A stretch of 64,000 nt of DNA, from positions 62,001 to 126,000 of the forward strand of contig SLUK01000006.1 of assembly GCA_004340125.1 (NCBI GenBank), read 5' to 3'. Made by a program: the position numbers and the translations under genes. The notes beneath the pieces were generated by a model that was given only the letters and a program-made list of their open reading frames with translations, was not told where the DNA came from and did not search any database. Shown here one piece after another: positions 56,098-64,000 of this stretch (position 1 is its first letter; each line of letters begins with the position of its first letter). Source of the stretch: Harryflintia acetispora (GTDB lineage: Bacteria > Bacillota > Clostridia > Oscillospirales > Ruminococcaceae).

Positions 56098-56994
56098 TCA
56101 CTCCTTGTCTCCGACCCGCATTTGCAGCGCGGAGAGAATGGCGATGATGATAACGACCACCAATGCGATCGCGGAGGCGTACCCAAACTCCGACACATAA
56201 GAAAAGCATACGTTGTATATGTAACCGGAGATGGTGATTGTGGCATTTGCAGGGCCGCCGTTGGTGATATTCTTCACCTCGTCGAACAGCTGCAGCGTAC
56301 CGATGGTGGAAGTGATGCTGGTGAAAAGAATCACAGGGCGCAGCAGCGGTGCGGTAATATAGCGCATCTTCTGCAGGGAACCGGCGCCATCCAGGTCGGC
56401 CGCTTCGTAGATGGAGGGTTCAATGTTCTGCAGCCCGGCAATGTAAAACATGGCGTTATAGCCGGTCCAGCGCCAGGTGATGACGATAATAATGAGCATT
56501 TTCGACCAGAATGCGTCGTTGAGCCACAAAATCGGCTCGCTGATCAGACCGCATTTCGTCAGCAGAGTGTTAAACAAGCCCTCGTTGGCAAAGATGGTTT
56601 TCAGCACCAATGCATACGCCACCGAGGAGGTGATGCACGGCAGGAAGATAGCGGTGCGAAACAGCCCCTTGAAGCGCAGGTCCTTATTTTGCAGCATGGA
56701 GGCAATAATCAGGCCCAGGATTAGCATGATAGGGACCTGGATAATCAGGTATAAAAATGTGTTGAAAAAGGCTTTTTTCAGGGTTTCATCCTGCAGCATT
56801 CGTTGGAAATTTCCCATTCCCGCAAAGGAGAGCTGGTTTCCCTTGCCTGACATGAATGCCAGGCGGAGCGCATCGACGACGGGATAGAATGTAAAAACAA
56901 TGATCAGCGCACTCGCCCCTGAAACAAACATCCAACCGGTGCGGTTTAATTTTTTTTCCAGTGGGCCTTTGGCGATTTTGGATTTTTCTCGCAT
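56098..56994 (-). CDS. sugar ABC transporter permease (MalF type)
   Basis: A 298-residue permease with about six helices and the loop SIYEAADLDGAGSLQKMRYI near residue 205. MFVSGASALIIVFTFYPVVD opens the first helix. ATG at 56994 follows GGAGGATTTCC. It ends 5 bases before the MalG-type gene. The lipoprotein gene lies upstream across a hairpin. Confidence 0.92.
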   Translation of the reverse strand: MREKSKIAKGPLEKKLNRTGWMFVSGASALIIVFTFYPVVDALRLAFMSGKGNQLSFAGMGNFQRMLQDETLKKAFFNTFLYLIIQVPIMLILGLIIASMLQNKDLRFKGLFRTAIFLPCITSSVAYALVLKTIFANEGLFNTLLTKCGLISEPILWLNDAFWSKMLIIIVITWRWTGYNAMFYIAGLQNIEPSIYEAADLDGAGSLQKMRYITAPLLRPVILFTSITSTIGTLQLFDEVKNITNGGPANATITISGYIYNVCFSYVSEFGYASAIALVVVIIIAILSALQMRVGDKE

Positions 56995-57014
56995 GGAAAT
57001 CCTCCCCCGTGAAA

Positions 57015-57047
57015 AGGCTGCGGTCCCGTAAAACGGTCCCGCAGCCT
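57015..57047 (-). terminator. intra-operon hairpin between binding protein and permeases
   Basis: AGGCTGCGG pairs with CCGCAGCCT, with partial inner pairing. On the minus strand it is followed by TTTTCACGG. It probably lets the binding-protein message be made in excess over the permease messages. Confidence 0.65.
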
Positions 57048-57055
57048 GATTATAA

Positions 57056-58369
57056 TCAGCCAATTTGACCGATTTGAGCGGCGCGGGATTCGATGGCGGA
57101 CAATGCCGCATCAATATCCCCGCCCTGCAGGACAGTCTGGAGCTCTTCCTCAACGATATCGTCGATGTTATAGGTATTAATGCCATACGGGACCTGTGGA
57201 ACCAGCTCGGCCCAAGCGGCGAAATCTTCCCAGATCTTCTGGTTGCCGAAGAAAGCGTCCTGTGCCTCATAGTTGGTGAAGCTGCCGTCGCTTTTGTGCG
57301 AGCTGAACAGGCCGATTTCGTTGACCAGTTCGTTCAGGAATCCAGTATCGCTCGCAAAGGTCTCTTTTAAGAAATTCTCGGCCACATCCGCGTTTGCTAC
57401 CTTATCCACGACATACCAGGAGGAGCCGCCCACATTGGAAGCATTTACGGCTCCCTCTACATGGTCCATGCGGGGAATGGGCTTTAGGGCCCATTTGCCG
57501 CTCTGATCCTCAGCGGTCTTGATGGTGGCGCTGATCCAACAGCCGTCAACGATGGTGGCAAGGTCCCCGTTTTGAATACCGCGCACCTTTTCATCCCAGC
57601 CTGGGAAATTCATGACGATGCCGGCATCCATCAAATCTTTATATACCTGCATGGCCTCTTTGATCACCGGATTGCCCGCGATATTTAAGGAGGTGTTGTC
57701 CTCGTTTACATACCAGGTGCCGGCTGACTGCATCAGAATTTTCATTAGGGTTAAGTCGCCGCTGGTCTGTTCCAGCATGCTGACGCCAGTCGCTTCCTTT
57801 ACTTTCTTGCCTATCTCGATATATTCGCTCCAGGTGATATTGTTCAGATCTTCGCCGGTGTACCCGGCCTGTTCCAGAAAATCCACACGATAGAACATAC
57901 CGCATACGGCACTGTCAAAAGGAACGCCATAAATTTTTCCATCGCGGGTAAAGGCGCTCAGTTTGTAGGGCATCCAGTCGTCTGCGTTTATAATACTGGA
58001 CAGATCGCGCAGCGAACCGGGGAAAACGTCCAGATAGCCGCCCACCCTGTAATCTTCGATCAAAACGATGTTGGGCAGGCCGTCATAACTTTCCGCCGCA
58101 AAGGCGGTATTCAGCTTCTGGACAACATCATTGAGCGACTGGCTGATCACGGTTAAAGTCACATCAGGGTGCTCAGCCTCATAGCGTTCCTTTGCGAGGC
58201 GCAACGCCTTCACATTAAAATTGTCGTCCCACGCCCAGGCGGTAATTTCTGTTTTACTTTCGTCGGCCGTTTTTCCGGCATTGGAGCCGGAGGTGGAACC
58301 GCCGCAGGCCGGCAGGCACAGTGCTGCCGCCGCAGCCAGCAGCAGAGCAAGTAGTTTCCTGATCCTCAT
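57056..58369 (-). CDS. sugar ABC transporter substrate-binding lipoprotein
   Basis: A 437-residue family 1 solute-binding protein. The signal peptide ends in lipobox LPAC (Cys22), followed by a Ser/Gly-rich tether. The body shows ITAWAWDDNFNVKALRLAKE, VTLTVISQSLNDVVQKLNTA and GKIYGVPFDSAVCGMFYRVD, typical of oligosaccharide-binding proteins. It captures the sugar outside the membrane for the two permeases. The start follows GGAGGAAGGTTC. A minus-strand TATAAT (58446-58441) lacks a good -35, consistent with activation by the YesN-type regulator. Confidence 0.93.
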   Translation of the reverse strand: MRIRKLLALLLAAAAALCLPACGGSTSGSNAGKTADESKTEITAWAWDDNFNVKALRLAKERYEAEHPDVTLTVISQSLNDVVQKLNTAFAAESYDGLPNIVLIEDYRVGGYLDVFPGSLRDLSSIINADDWMPYKLSAFTRDGKIYGVPFDSAVCGMFYRVDFLEQAGYTGEDLNNITWSEYIEIGKKVKEATGVSMLEQTSGDLTLMKILMQSAGTWYVNEDNTSLNIAGNPVIKEAMQVYKDLMDAGIVMNFPGWDEKVRGIQNGDLATIVDGCWISATIKTAEDQSGKWALKPIPRMDHVEGAVNASNVGGSSWYVVDKVANADVAENFLKETFASDTGFLNELVNEIGLFSSHKSDGSFTNYEAQDAFFGNQKIWEDFAAWAELVPQVPYGINTYNIDDIVEEELQTVLQGGDIDAALSAIESRAAQIGQIG

Positions 58370-58582
58370 GAACCTTCCTCCTCTTATGGCCAGAAATTTG
58401 TCGAATCTTTCTGTAATGCGCGCTCATTACCTGTGCTTTCATTATAGTGTGTCGTCCGAAACAAGCGGTAGGATCAATTTTGGTCAAAATAGGATTGGTT
58501 TGAGGATATAAAATAAAATAACACAGTTTATATATTTAATTTTGTTAACTTTAACCAATTAATCTTAGCGGCAATGCAGAGA

Positions 58583-60361
58583 TTACTGATCCCCGGCGGG
58601 CAGATGGATTGTCACACAGGTGCCGCCCCCCACACTGCTGGAAATTGACACTCCGAAGTTTTCCCCGTATAACAGCTGCAGCCGCTCATTCACATTCCGT
58701 ATGCCAATGCTCTCCCTTTCCTGGGCGCTATGTGAGGTTACTGCTTCCTGTGAGGAGAAGCCGCATCCGTTGTCAATGATCTCGCAGACCAGCTCGCCCT
58801 TTTTTACACGCGCAAAGATGCTAACCAAGCCGCTGTCGTTCTCCTCCGGGAACGCGTGGAAAAATGCATTTTCCACAAAAGGCTGCAGCATGAGCTTGGG
58901 GACGAGGCAGTCCTTTGCACTTTCCTCGCAGTGGAATTGCAGGGAAATGCGGTCGCCAAAGCGGATTTTTTGTAAGAAGGCATAGCTCTCCACGCTGGCG
59001 AGCTCCCGCTCCAGCGTGATAAATTCCTGGTCGCTGCTGATATTGCTGCGCAGCAACAGCGTAAGCATATCGAGCGCCTTTTCCGCATTTTGGTTTTCAC
59101 CGTGTATGATCAGAAACTTGATGGACGCAAGGGTATTGTAAATAAAGTGGGGGTCCAGCTGCATGCGAAGGCTGCGTATTTCCATCTTGCGTTTCTGCCG
59201 TTCCTTTTCCTGTAAAGCCCCGACATAGGACTCCGCCCGTTGGGCCATCCGGTTGTAAGCGGTTCCCAGCTGCCGTACCTCATATCCTCCCTTGATCTGG
59301 ATGGGCATGAACATTTCCTTTTCCTTCGCGTGTTCCATATGGCGGATCAGCTGCCGCAGCGGTGCAAACCGGAACTCAAGCCGTGTGAAAAGCACGAGCA
59401 GCATCGCAAGGATGACCAGCAGGCAGACGAATAACGTTTCATAGAAACTTTCGCGTACATGCTGCACCACCGTCTGATTGTCGATGATGGCGATGGCATG
59501 AAGCCCCCAGTTGCTGATCGGGACGGAAACGAGATGCACCTTTGCCTCCTGAAAGAAGGCTTCTGCAAAAGCAAGGTCCTGCTGTTCCGCCGCACGCGCG
59601 GTTTTTAACAGCTGTGGGAAGGAGCGGCCGATCAGTGTCTCGTCCTCGGCGCTCACGATAATTCCCTCGTCGTTGAGAAGCATCAGACGGCTTGAAGCGT
59701 TGCTCAAGGCGGTGTAAGCGCTTTTTAGCTGCCCCTGCCGCACGACAACATAGGCAAATCCATAAATTTCCCTGTTTCCTCTGCTTCGGAGCGTTTTGGA
59801 CATCAGTATGCAGTTGTGGTCCACGTCCCATTCGGACGGCCCGTTTTGTATGAAAATATATTCCGGCTTGTTGGAAGTACTCTGTCCCTTGTAAGAGGCT
59901 GCCTTTTGAAGAAAAAATTCTTCGGTTACAGTGGAATACGCATAAGATTTTTTTACCGCCCCCTTCACATCGGTTAAAATCAGCGGCCAGGAGAAACCGT
60001 TCTCTCCAATAAAATCCAGCTGTTTGAGCAACGTCGTCAGCTGGTAGGACGCCTGTCTCGCTTCCAGCGTAGTGGCGTCCTGCGTGGTGAGAAAAGATTG
60101 CACGGCCCAGCCGCTTTGCAGTGCGTACAAAAGAGAGGAATGCTCCTGCGTCCATTCGGCAAAAGCCTCCTGCACCTGCCCCAGGCTCTGCTTACTTGAA
60201 TAGCTGATGGTATCCAGATGGAGCTTCTGAGAATTGTTCCAGGAAATCGCCATGGTCAAGGTGCACGCAACGACCACCCCAGCCACGGTAAGAAGCAGAA
60301 CCTCCAAAAACAAGCTGTTCGCCTGGACAATTTTTAAAAAACGTCTCTGGTTCGTTTTCAT
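58583..60361 (-). CDS. YesM-type sensor histidine kinase
   Basis: A 592-residue membrane kinase. Helices near residues 15-38 and 305-325 flank an extracellular sensor domain of about 260 residues. A HAMP region follows, then the His-kinase box LRMQLDPHFIYNTLASIKFL and the ATPase domain (FVENAFFHAFPE, IIDNGCGFS, ESIGIRNVNERLQLLYG). The YesM class senses oligosaccharides or envelope state and pairs with AraC-type regulators. It lies 4 bases after the regulator gene and upstream of the ABC-GH2 genes. Confidence 0.93.
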   Translation of the reverse strand: MKTNQRRFLKIVQANSLFLEVLLLTVAGVVVACTLTMAISWNNSQKLHLDTISYSSKQSLGQVQEAFAEWTQEHSSLLYALQSGWAVQSFLTTQDATTLEARQASYQLTTLLKQLDFIGENGFSWPLILTDVKGAVKKSYAYSTVTEEFFLQKAASYKGQSTSNKPEYIFIQNGPSEWDVDHNCILMSKTLRSRGNREIYGFAYVVVRQGQLKSAYTALSNASSRLMLLNDEGIIVSAEDETLIGRSFPQLLKTARAAEQQDLAFAEAFFQEAKVHLVSVPISNWGLHAIAIIDNQTVVQHVRESFYETLFVCLLVILAMLLVLFTRLEFRFAPLRQLIRHMEHAKEKEMFMPIQIKGGYEVRQLGTAYNRMAQRAESYVGALQEKERQKRKMEIRSLRMQLDPHFIYNTLASIKFLIIHGENQNAEKALDMLTLLLRSNISSDQEFITLERELASVESYAFLQKIRFGDRISLQFHCEESAKDCLVPKLMLQPFVENAFFHAFPEENDSGLVSIFARVKKGELVCEIIDNGCGFSSQEAVTSHSAQERESIGIRNVNERLQLLYGENFGVSISSSVGGGTCVTIHLPAGDQ

Positions 60362-60365
60362 ATAT

Positions 60366-61898
60366 TCACCTCTGTCTTTTCTGGTACTGCTTGCGGTAAG
60401 CGGTGGGCGTCACACCAAGACTTTTTTTAAAAACGCGTGAGAAATAACTATTGTCGGTATAGCCTACCTGCGCGCCCACCTCAGCCACGGAGAGTATGTT
60501 TTCCTGGAGCAGTTGCTGAGCCTTTTGAATGCGCACGGTGTTCAGATACTCTGTAAAGCTCTTTTGGTAATGCGTCGTAAAATAGGCTGACAAATAATGA
60601 TAGTTAAAACTGAACTGTTTGGCCAGATCATATAGGGAAAGCTGCTGCGCATAGTGCGTTTCAACATAATCCAGGATCATTTCCTCTGACGGCTTTTTTT
60701 TGACGATACAGTATTGCTGCAGCTCTTCGGCCAGCTGCTCCGTCAGCTGTAGCAATTCGCCGGAAAAACGTGTATTGCTGATGCGTACGATCAGGTTCCG
60801 GCGCAGCTCCACCGTATGTTCCAGCGGAAGCTCGGCCTCTTCGAGATAGTCGATAATTTGGTATACGATATTAGAGAGAAGGGCCTTTAATTTTAGCTCT
60901 TCCATGGAGGCGGTGGAAAGAATATCCCGGGTATACTGAACCATCGCGTCGAGGGCGTCCAGCATGCGCCCCTGTTCCAGTAAAGCGCTGAAATGCTGCA
61001 CATCCCAGGGAACCCTTTCCTGAAATCCGGTTCTGAGGGAAGCCTCCTCGATGAAATAATCCTTGTGATGATAAAAACGCTGCTTGAGTGTTGCAGCATA
61101 TCCATTTTTCCAATGCTGGTACAACTCAGACCAGTGGCCGATCGCATCGCTATACACCCAGAACGAGTCCCCAAGGGAATGCTCCATAATCACCGCAACC
61201 CGCCTTGCGGCCATGGCATCCCGCCGCTCAAACTCTGCTGATGTATTGATCAGCAGAACCAGCCTCCTGTTTTCAAACTCGGCCACGGTAGTACAGCGGC
61301 CTGAAAAGCATTCCTGCGCCGCCTTACGCAGTAAATCGCAACAGCGGCCAAGATCCGGCGCCTTGTCAAAGACATAGGGCACATCCATGGCCAAGAGCCT
61401 GTACTGCGGACCCGGGAAAAAAGGCCCTGGATCCGCCGCAAGATTTTCAGACATCCCGGCCAATAGCAGGCCCAACAGGCTTTCCGCTGTCGGACGAAAA
61501 GAAGGTACAAAATGACAGGATGGTATTTTTGATGCGATCCTTTCCAGAAGGGTCAGCAGCTCGTCCGCCCGTAGCGTGGGCTTGAGCACATAATCAACCG
61601 CCCCATACTGAAAACAGTCGCGGACATATTCAAAATCACTGTATCCGCTCAAAACAATTACGCGTATATCAGGGAAGCGCATCTGCAATGTTTTGGTCAG
61701 TTCCACGCCGTCCATCTGCGGCATTCGGATATCGGTAAGTACAATGTGCGGCCGAGCTTGTGCGATTAGCTCCAGGGCCTGTTGGCCATTGGCCGCCTCC
61801 CCTGCGATCTCAAACCCGTACGCAGCCCAATCGACCAGGTAGTGAATCGACTGACGGGTTTCATATTCGTCCTCAACAAGAAAAATTCTGCATTTCAT
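60366..61898 (-). CDS. YesN-type response regulator with AraC domain
   Basis: A 510-residue regulator. The receiver domain has the acidic pair VEDE at 8-11, phosphorylation site D56 in LTDIRMPQMDG, and Lys in AVDYVLKP near 106. A middle region of about 250 residues is unassigned. The C-terminal AraC DNA-binding domain has two helix-turn-helices (LSLYDLAKQFSFNYHYLSAY and ILSVAEVGAQVGYTDNSYFS). It is likely the activator of the downstream binding-protein operon. Start at 61898 follows AGGAGAGATTTC. Confidence 0.93.
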   Translation of the reverse strand: MKCRIFLVEDEYETRQSIHYLVDWAAYGFEIAGEAANGQQALELIAQARPHIVLTDIRMPQMDGVELTKTLQMRFPDIRVIVLSGYSDFEYVRDCFQYGAVDYVLKPTLRADELLTLLERIASKIPSCHFVPSFRPTAESLLGLLLAGMSENLAADPGPFFPGPQYRLLAMDVPYVFDKAPDLGRCCDLLRKAAQECFSGRCTTVAEFENRRLVLLINTSAEFERRDAMAARRVAVIMEHSLGDSFWVYSDAIGHWSELYQHWKNGYAATLKQRFYHHKDYFIEEASLRTGFQERVPWDVQHFSALLEQGRMLDALDAMVQYTRDILSTASMEELKLKALLSNIVYQIIDYLEEAELPLEHTVELRRNLIVRISNTRFSGELLQLTEQLAEELQQYCIVKKKPSEEMILDYVETHYAQQLSLYDLAKQFSFNYHYLSAYFTTHYQKSFTEYLNTVRIQKAQQLLQENILSVAEVGAQVGYTDNSYFSRVFKKSLGVTPTAYRKQYQKRQR

Positions 61899-62145
61899 GA
61901 AATCTCTCCTGTTCCTATTTCAAAAACCCTTGTCCCCTTAATCCGGCAAAATGTCTGTTTCTTCGCGTTTGCTTCCAGTATAGCATACATGATACAAGGG
62001 TTGTACAGATCGGGGGGAGTTTGCTTCTTTTTATTTGTTGGGGAAAAGAATAATTGTGCAGGTGAGAAAAAATGATCATTATCTGTTTTTCAGTATAAGG
62101 ATGATCGTGTCGATCTTTCCATCGGGTAATGATGCTGTTAACATA

Positions 62146-62182
62146 AAAAACACGTTTAAGCGATTCGCTTAAACGTGTTTTT
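62146..62182. terminator. hairpin terminator between regulator and tRNA
   Basis: AAAAACACGTTTAAGCGA pairs with TCGCTTAAACGTGTTTTT around one base, with A and T runs on both sides. The rest of the 61,899-62,235 gap holds the regulator's upstream region, including a minus-strand TATACT at 61982-61977, and the tRNA terminator. Confidence 0.8.
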
Positions 62183-62200
62183 GCGGCAGTAGACGCACAA

Positions 62201-62227
62201 AAATCCGAACCCTATGGGTTCGGATTT
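62201..62227 (-). terminator. terminator of the tRNA-Leu gene
   Basis: AAATCCGAACCC pairs with GGGTTCGGATTT around TAT. On the minus strand a TTTTTG run follows. It lies 9 bases beyond the tRNA 3' end. Confidence 0.85.
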
Positions 62228-62235
62228 CATGTTGT

Positions 62236-62317
62236 TGGTGCGGGAGATGGGACTTGAACCCACACCCCGAAAGACTGGCTCCTAAGACCAGCGCGTCTGC
62301 CATTCCGCCACTCCCGC
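62236..62317 (-). tRNA. tRNA-Leu (anticodon UAG)
   Basis: On the minus strand a 7-bp acceptor stem (GCGGGAG with CTCCCGC) closes a cloverleaf. The D arm is TGGCGGAATGGCAGACGCG. The anticodon stem CTGGT/GCCAG has loop CTTAGGA and so anticodon TAG. A short variable arm and a T arm with GGTTCAAGTCC follow. The 3' CCA is encoded (62238-62236). It stands alone with its own terminator. Confidence 0.95.
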
Positions 62318-62483
62318 ACAGATACAAATTATACTAGCATATTTTTTGGCGGCGTGTCAACTGGGGAGCGCCGCGAAGTTTTAGAGATCATTTACATCTT
62401 AGCAGTTGTTTTACGAGGGAGCAGCTACTATAATAGAAACAGATACCGGGTTCGGCAATCAAGGAAAAGCAGGAGCGCGCCTC

Positions 62484-63758
62484 ATGGAGAAAAAATACCG
62501 CGAATATTACTGGAAGCGCCTGGACAACGCGGCCAAGGCCTTCTCGGCGATTTCCAATAAAAAGAACACCAACGTCTACCGCTTGAGCGCCGTCCTGCGC
62601 GAGGAGGTGGTCCCCGACCTGCTGCAGCAGGCGGTGGAGCGCACCTTGGTGGATATTCCATCCTTTTGCGTCAAGCAGCGCAAGGGCTTTTTTTGGTATT
62701 ATCTCGAAAGCAACTTCTCAAAGCCCCTCGTCCAGGAGGAGCGAACCTATCCTTGTCTTAGGATCGAGCGGATTCAAAACAACGGCTACCTGTTCCGCAC
62801 CTCCTACTTCGGGCGCAAGATCAGCCTCGAGATTTTTCATTCCCTGACCGACGGGACCGGGGCCTTGATGTTTTTGCGCCGGCTGCTCTATCACTACCTT
62901 GCCCTGGCGCACCCTGACCGGGACCTGGGTGAGTGTCCGCTCTTCGAGGGGAGCTGCCACCCCAACGAGTTCGAGGAGGACAGCTTCATCAAAAACTATT
63001 CCCGGGATTCGGAGAAGGAGAGCCACACCACGGCGGCGGCCTTCCGCCTGCGCGGGCCGCTGCTGGAAAGGCGGGTCACGAGAGTGATCACCGGGGTGCT
63101 GCCGGTGCGGCCGATGCTCGCTTTATGCAAGAGCGCGGGCGCCACCGTGACCGAATACATGACCGCGCTGCTGCTGCGCTCGATCTATCTGGGCGGCAAT
63201 CCGAAATTTCGGCGGGATAAGCCGATTGTGATCTGCATCCCGGTCAACCTGCGCAGCTTCTACCAGTCGCACACCCTGTGCAATTTTTTCTCCTACCTCA
63301 ACATCGGAATGACCTTCGACCGGGACTACACCTTTGAGGAGGTGCTGGAAAGGGTCAAAAAGTCCTTCAAGGAGGAGCTGTGCCAGGAGCGCCTCGCGCA
63401 GAAGCTGCGCTACAACGTCGAGGCGGAGCGCAACCTGCTCGTGCGCTTCATCCCGTTATTTATCAAGCGGATCGGCCTGCGGGTCATTCACCGCCGGGGT
63501 GAGCGGGGGCAAAGCTGCGCGCTCTCCAACCTCGGGGTGGTCACCCTGCCACAGGGGATGCAGGAATTTGTCGAGCGCATGGACCTGTTGGTGAGCATCT
63601 CTTCACTCAAGCCGGTCAAGGCGGGGATGGTGAGCCTTGGGGACAGGATGAGCTTCACCTTCACCAGCTCCCTGGTCTCGGCCGATGTGCAGCAATACTT
63701 TTTCAGCTTTCTCGCGCAAAAGGGGATCGACTGCGAGATCGTGCACAATGAAATCTGA
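62484..63758 (+). CDS. condensation-domain/alcohol acetyltransferase-like protein
   Basis: A 424-residue protein of the CoA-dependent acyltransferase (condensation) fold. The active-site motif HSLTDG is in ISLEIFHSLTDGTGALMFLR near residue 125, and VTEYMTALLLRSIYL with VICIPVNLRSFYQS marks the second half. Relatives are called alcohol acetyltransferases and often stand beside a zinc-ribbon DUF6320 protein, as here. ATG at 62484 follows AGGAGCGCGCCTC; a longer frame upstream lacks a ribosome site. The acceptor is unknown. Confidence 0.82.
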   Translation: MEKKYREYYWKRLDNAAKAFSAISNKKNTNVYRLSAVLREEVVPDLLQQAVERTLVDIPSFCVKQRKGFFWYYLESNFSKPLVQEERTYPCLRIERIQNNGYLFRTSYFGRKISLEIFHSLTDGTGALMFLRRLLYHYLALAHPDRDLGECPLFEGSCHPNEFEEDSFIKNYSRDSEKESHTTAAAFRLRGPLLERRVTRVITGVLPVRPMLALCKSAGATVTEYMTALLLRSIYLGGNPKFRRDKPIVICIPVNLRSFYQSHTLCNFFSYLNIGMTFDRDYTFEEVLERVKKSFKEELCQERLAQKLRYNVEAERNLLVRFIPLFIKRIGLRVIHRRGERGQSCALSNLGVVTLPQGMQEFVERMDLLVSISSLKPVKAGMVSLGDRMSFTFTSSLVSADVQQYFFSFLAQKGIDCEIVHNEI

Positions 63759-63770
63759 GGAGGCGGCGGG

Positions 63771-64000
63771 ATGACCTATTGCAAGCGCTGCGGCGTGAGA
63801 GCGCAGGGCGAGGACGAATACTGCGTGCTCTGCGGCGCCCCGCTCGAGAGCTTGGGCGGGGAAGAGGCGCCGCTCTATCCGCATATCAAGTTTTCCAACC
63901 GCATGCGCTACCTGCTGCGTGTGCTGGCGATGGTCTCGGTGGTGCTGGTGGCGCTCTCACTCTATTTCGATTATGTCGCCGACAGCGACACCATCTGGTC
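63771..64000 (+). CDS. zinc-ribbon membrane protein, DUF6320-like (partial)
   Basis: The first 76 residues of a gene that runs off the window. A zinc ribbon (YCKRCGVRAQGEDEYCVLCG, two CxxC pairs) opens it. A short linker with APLYPHIKFSNRMRYLLR leads to the first membrane helix (VLAMVSVVLVALSLYFDYV). This is the layout of DUF6320 proteins that accompany the preceding acyltransferase. Start at 63771 follows GAGGAGGCGGCGGG, 12 bases after the upstream stop. Confidence 0.75.
   Translation, partial: MTYCKRCGVRAQGEDEYCVLCGAPLESLGGEEAPLYPHIKFSNRMRYLLRVLAMVSVVLVALSLYFDYVADSDTIW

Noticed and set aside
1..64000. CRISPR arrays.
   Set aside because: No series of short identical repeats with unique spacers was found; the only tandem repeats are the 98-bp units without spacers.

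Overview
The window joins the right-hand two thirds of a Mu-like transposable prophage (1 to about 26,134) to ordinary chromosome of a fairly GC-rich Gram-positive anaerobe. The host markers are secreted wall-associated proteins with an NPTTG-type C-terminus, a YesM/YesN two-component pair, lipoprotein-dependent sugar ABC uptake, a KamA-like radical SAM enzyme, CotH and VTC proteins, an LLH-type phage holin, AGGAGG ribosome sites and TTGACA/TATAAT promoters. Together they suggest a gut Clostridia, probably Oscillospiraceae-like. That placement is inference, since no rRNA is in the window.

Prophage, all plus strand except one gene. The end of a Gam-like gene, GemA (gp16), a small unknown, a GH25 lysozyme and a Mor-type activator close the early/middle part. 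A terminator and a near-consensus promoter carrying a 26-bp perfect palindrome follow. Two small genes, LLH holin and a gp25-like membrane protein lead into gp26-like, gp27 small terminase, gp28 large terminase, gp29 portal, gpF-like head protein, gpI-like protease, decoration protein, gpT major capsid, gp36, gpG, gp37, sheath, tube, tail chaperones with a -1 frameshift site, tape measure, baseplate genes (gp43 to gp48 positions), fibre and small distal genes. A single minus-strand membrane-protein gene with its own promoter and terminator sits between the chaperones and the tape measure. Two 22-bp-spaced direct repeats and a terminal CA mark the right end at about 26,134.

The most unusual feature is a family of four structured intergenic elements (11,432; 11,985; 19,550; 20,782). 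Each is a hairpin followed by a three-way junction. The architecture is shared but the stem sequences differ, and each lies immediately before a structural gene. The first lies just downstream of gpT, the position implied by the name of a published candidate RNA motif, Mu-gpT-DE. Several copies in one prophage with compensating stems make a strong case for a selected RNA.

Chromosome, 26.2 to 44 kb: an NPTTG-type surface protein, DAHP synthase, a MATE pump, a GNAT/YoaP protein, a second secreted protein, a self-regulated TetR/flavodoxin pair, a 20-cysteine small protein, a FrlC-like epimerase, an array of ten hairpins, a ribbon-helix-helix gene, a FetAB-type ABC exporter with a nitrilase, 98-bp tandem repeats, a KamA-like enzyme, a nucleotidyltransferase, and a SIS-isomerase/class II aldolase pair.

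44 to 52.7 kb: a tightly packed minus-strand operon (DUF4956, CotH, glycosidase-like, HEAT-repeat, GT2 synthase, VTC) with a divergent glycosidase-like gene. It looks like a surface-glycan assembly system with phosphoryl-transfer partners. 52.9 to 61.9 kb: a sugar-utilisation locus (YesN/YesM sensing, lipoprotein and two permeases, GH2 glycosidase). The window ends with tRNA-Leu(UAG), a condensation-domain acyltransferase and the start of a zinc-ribbon membrane protein.
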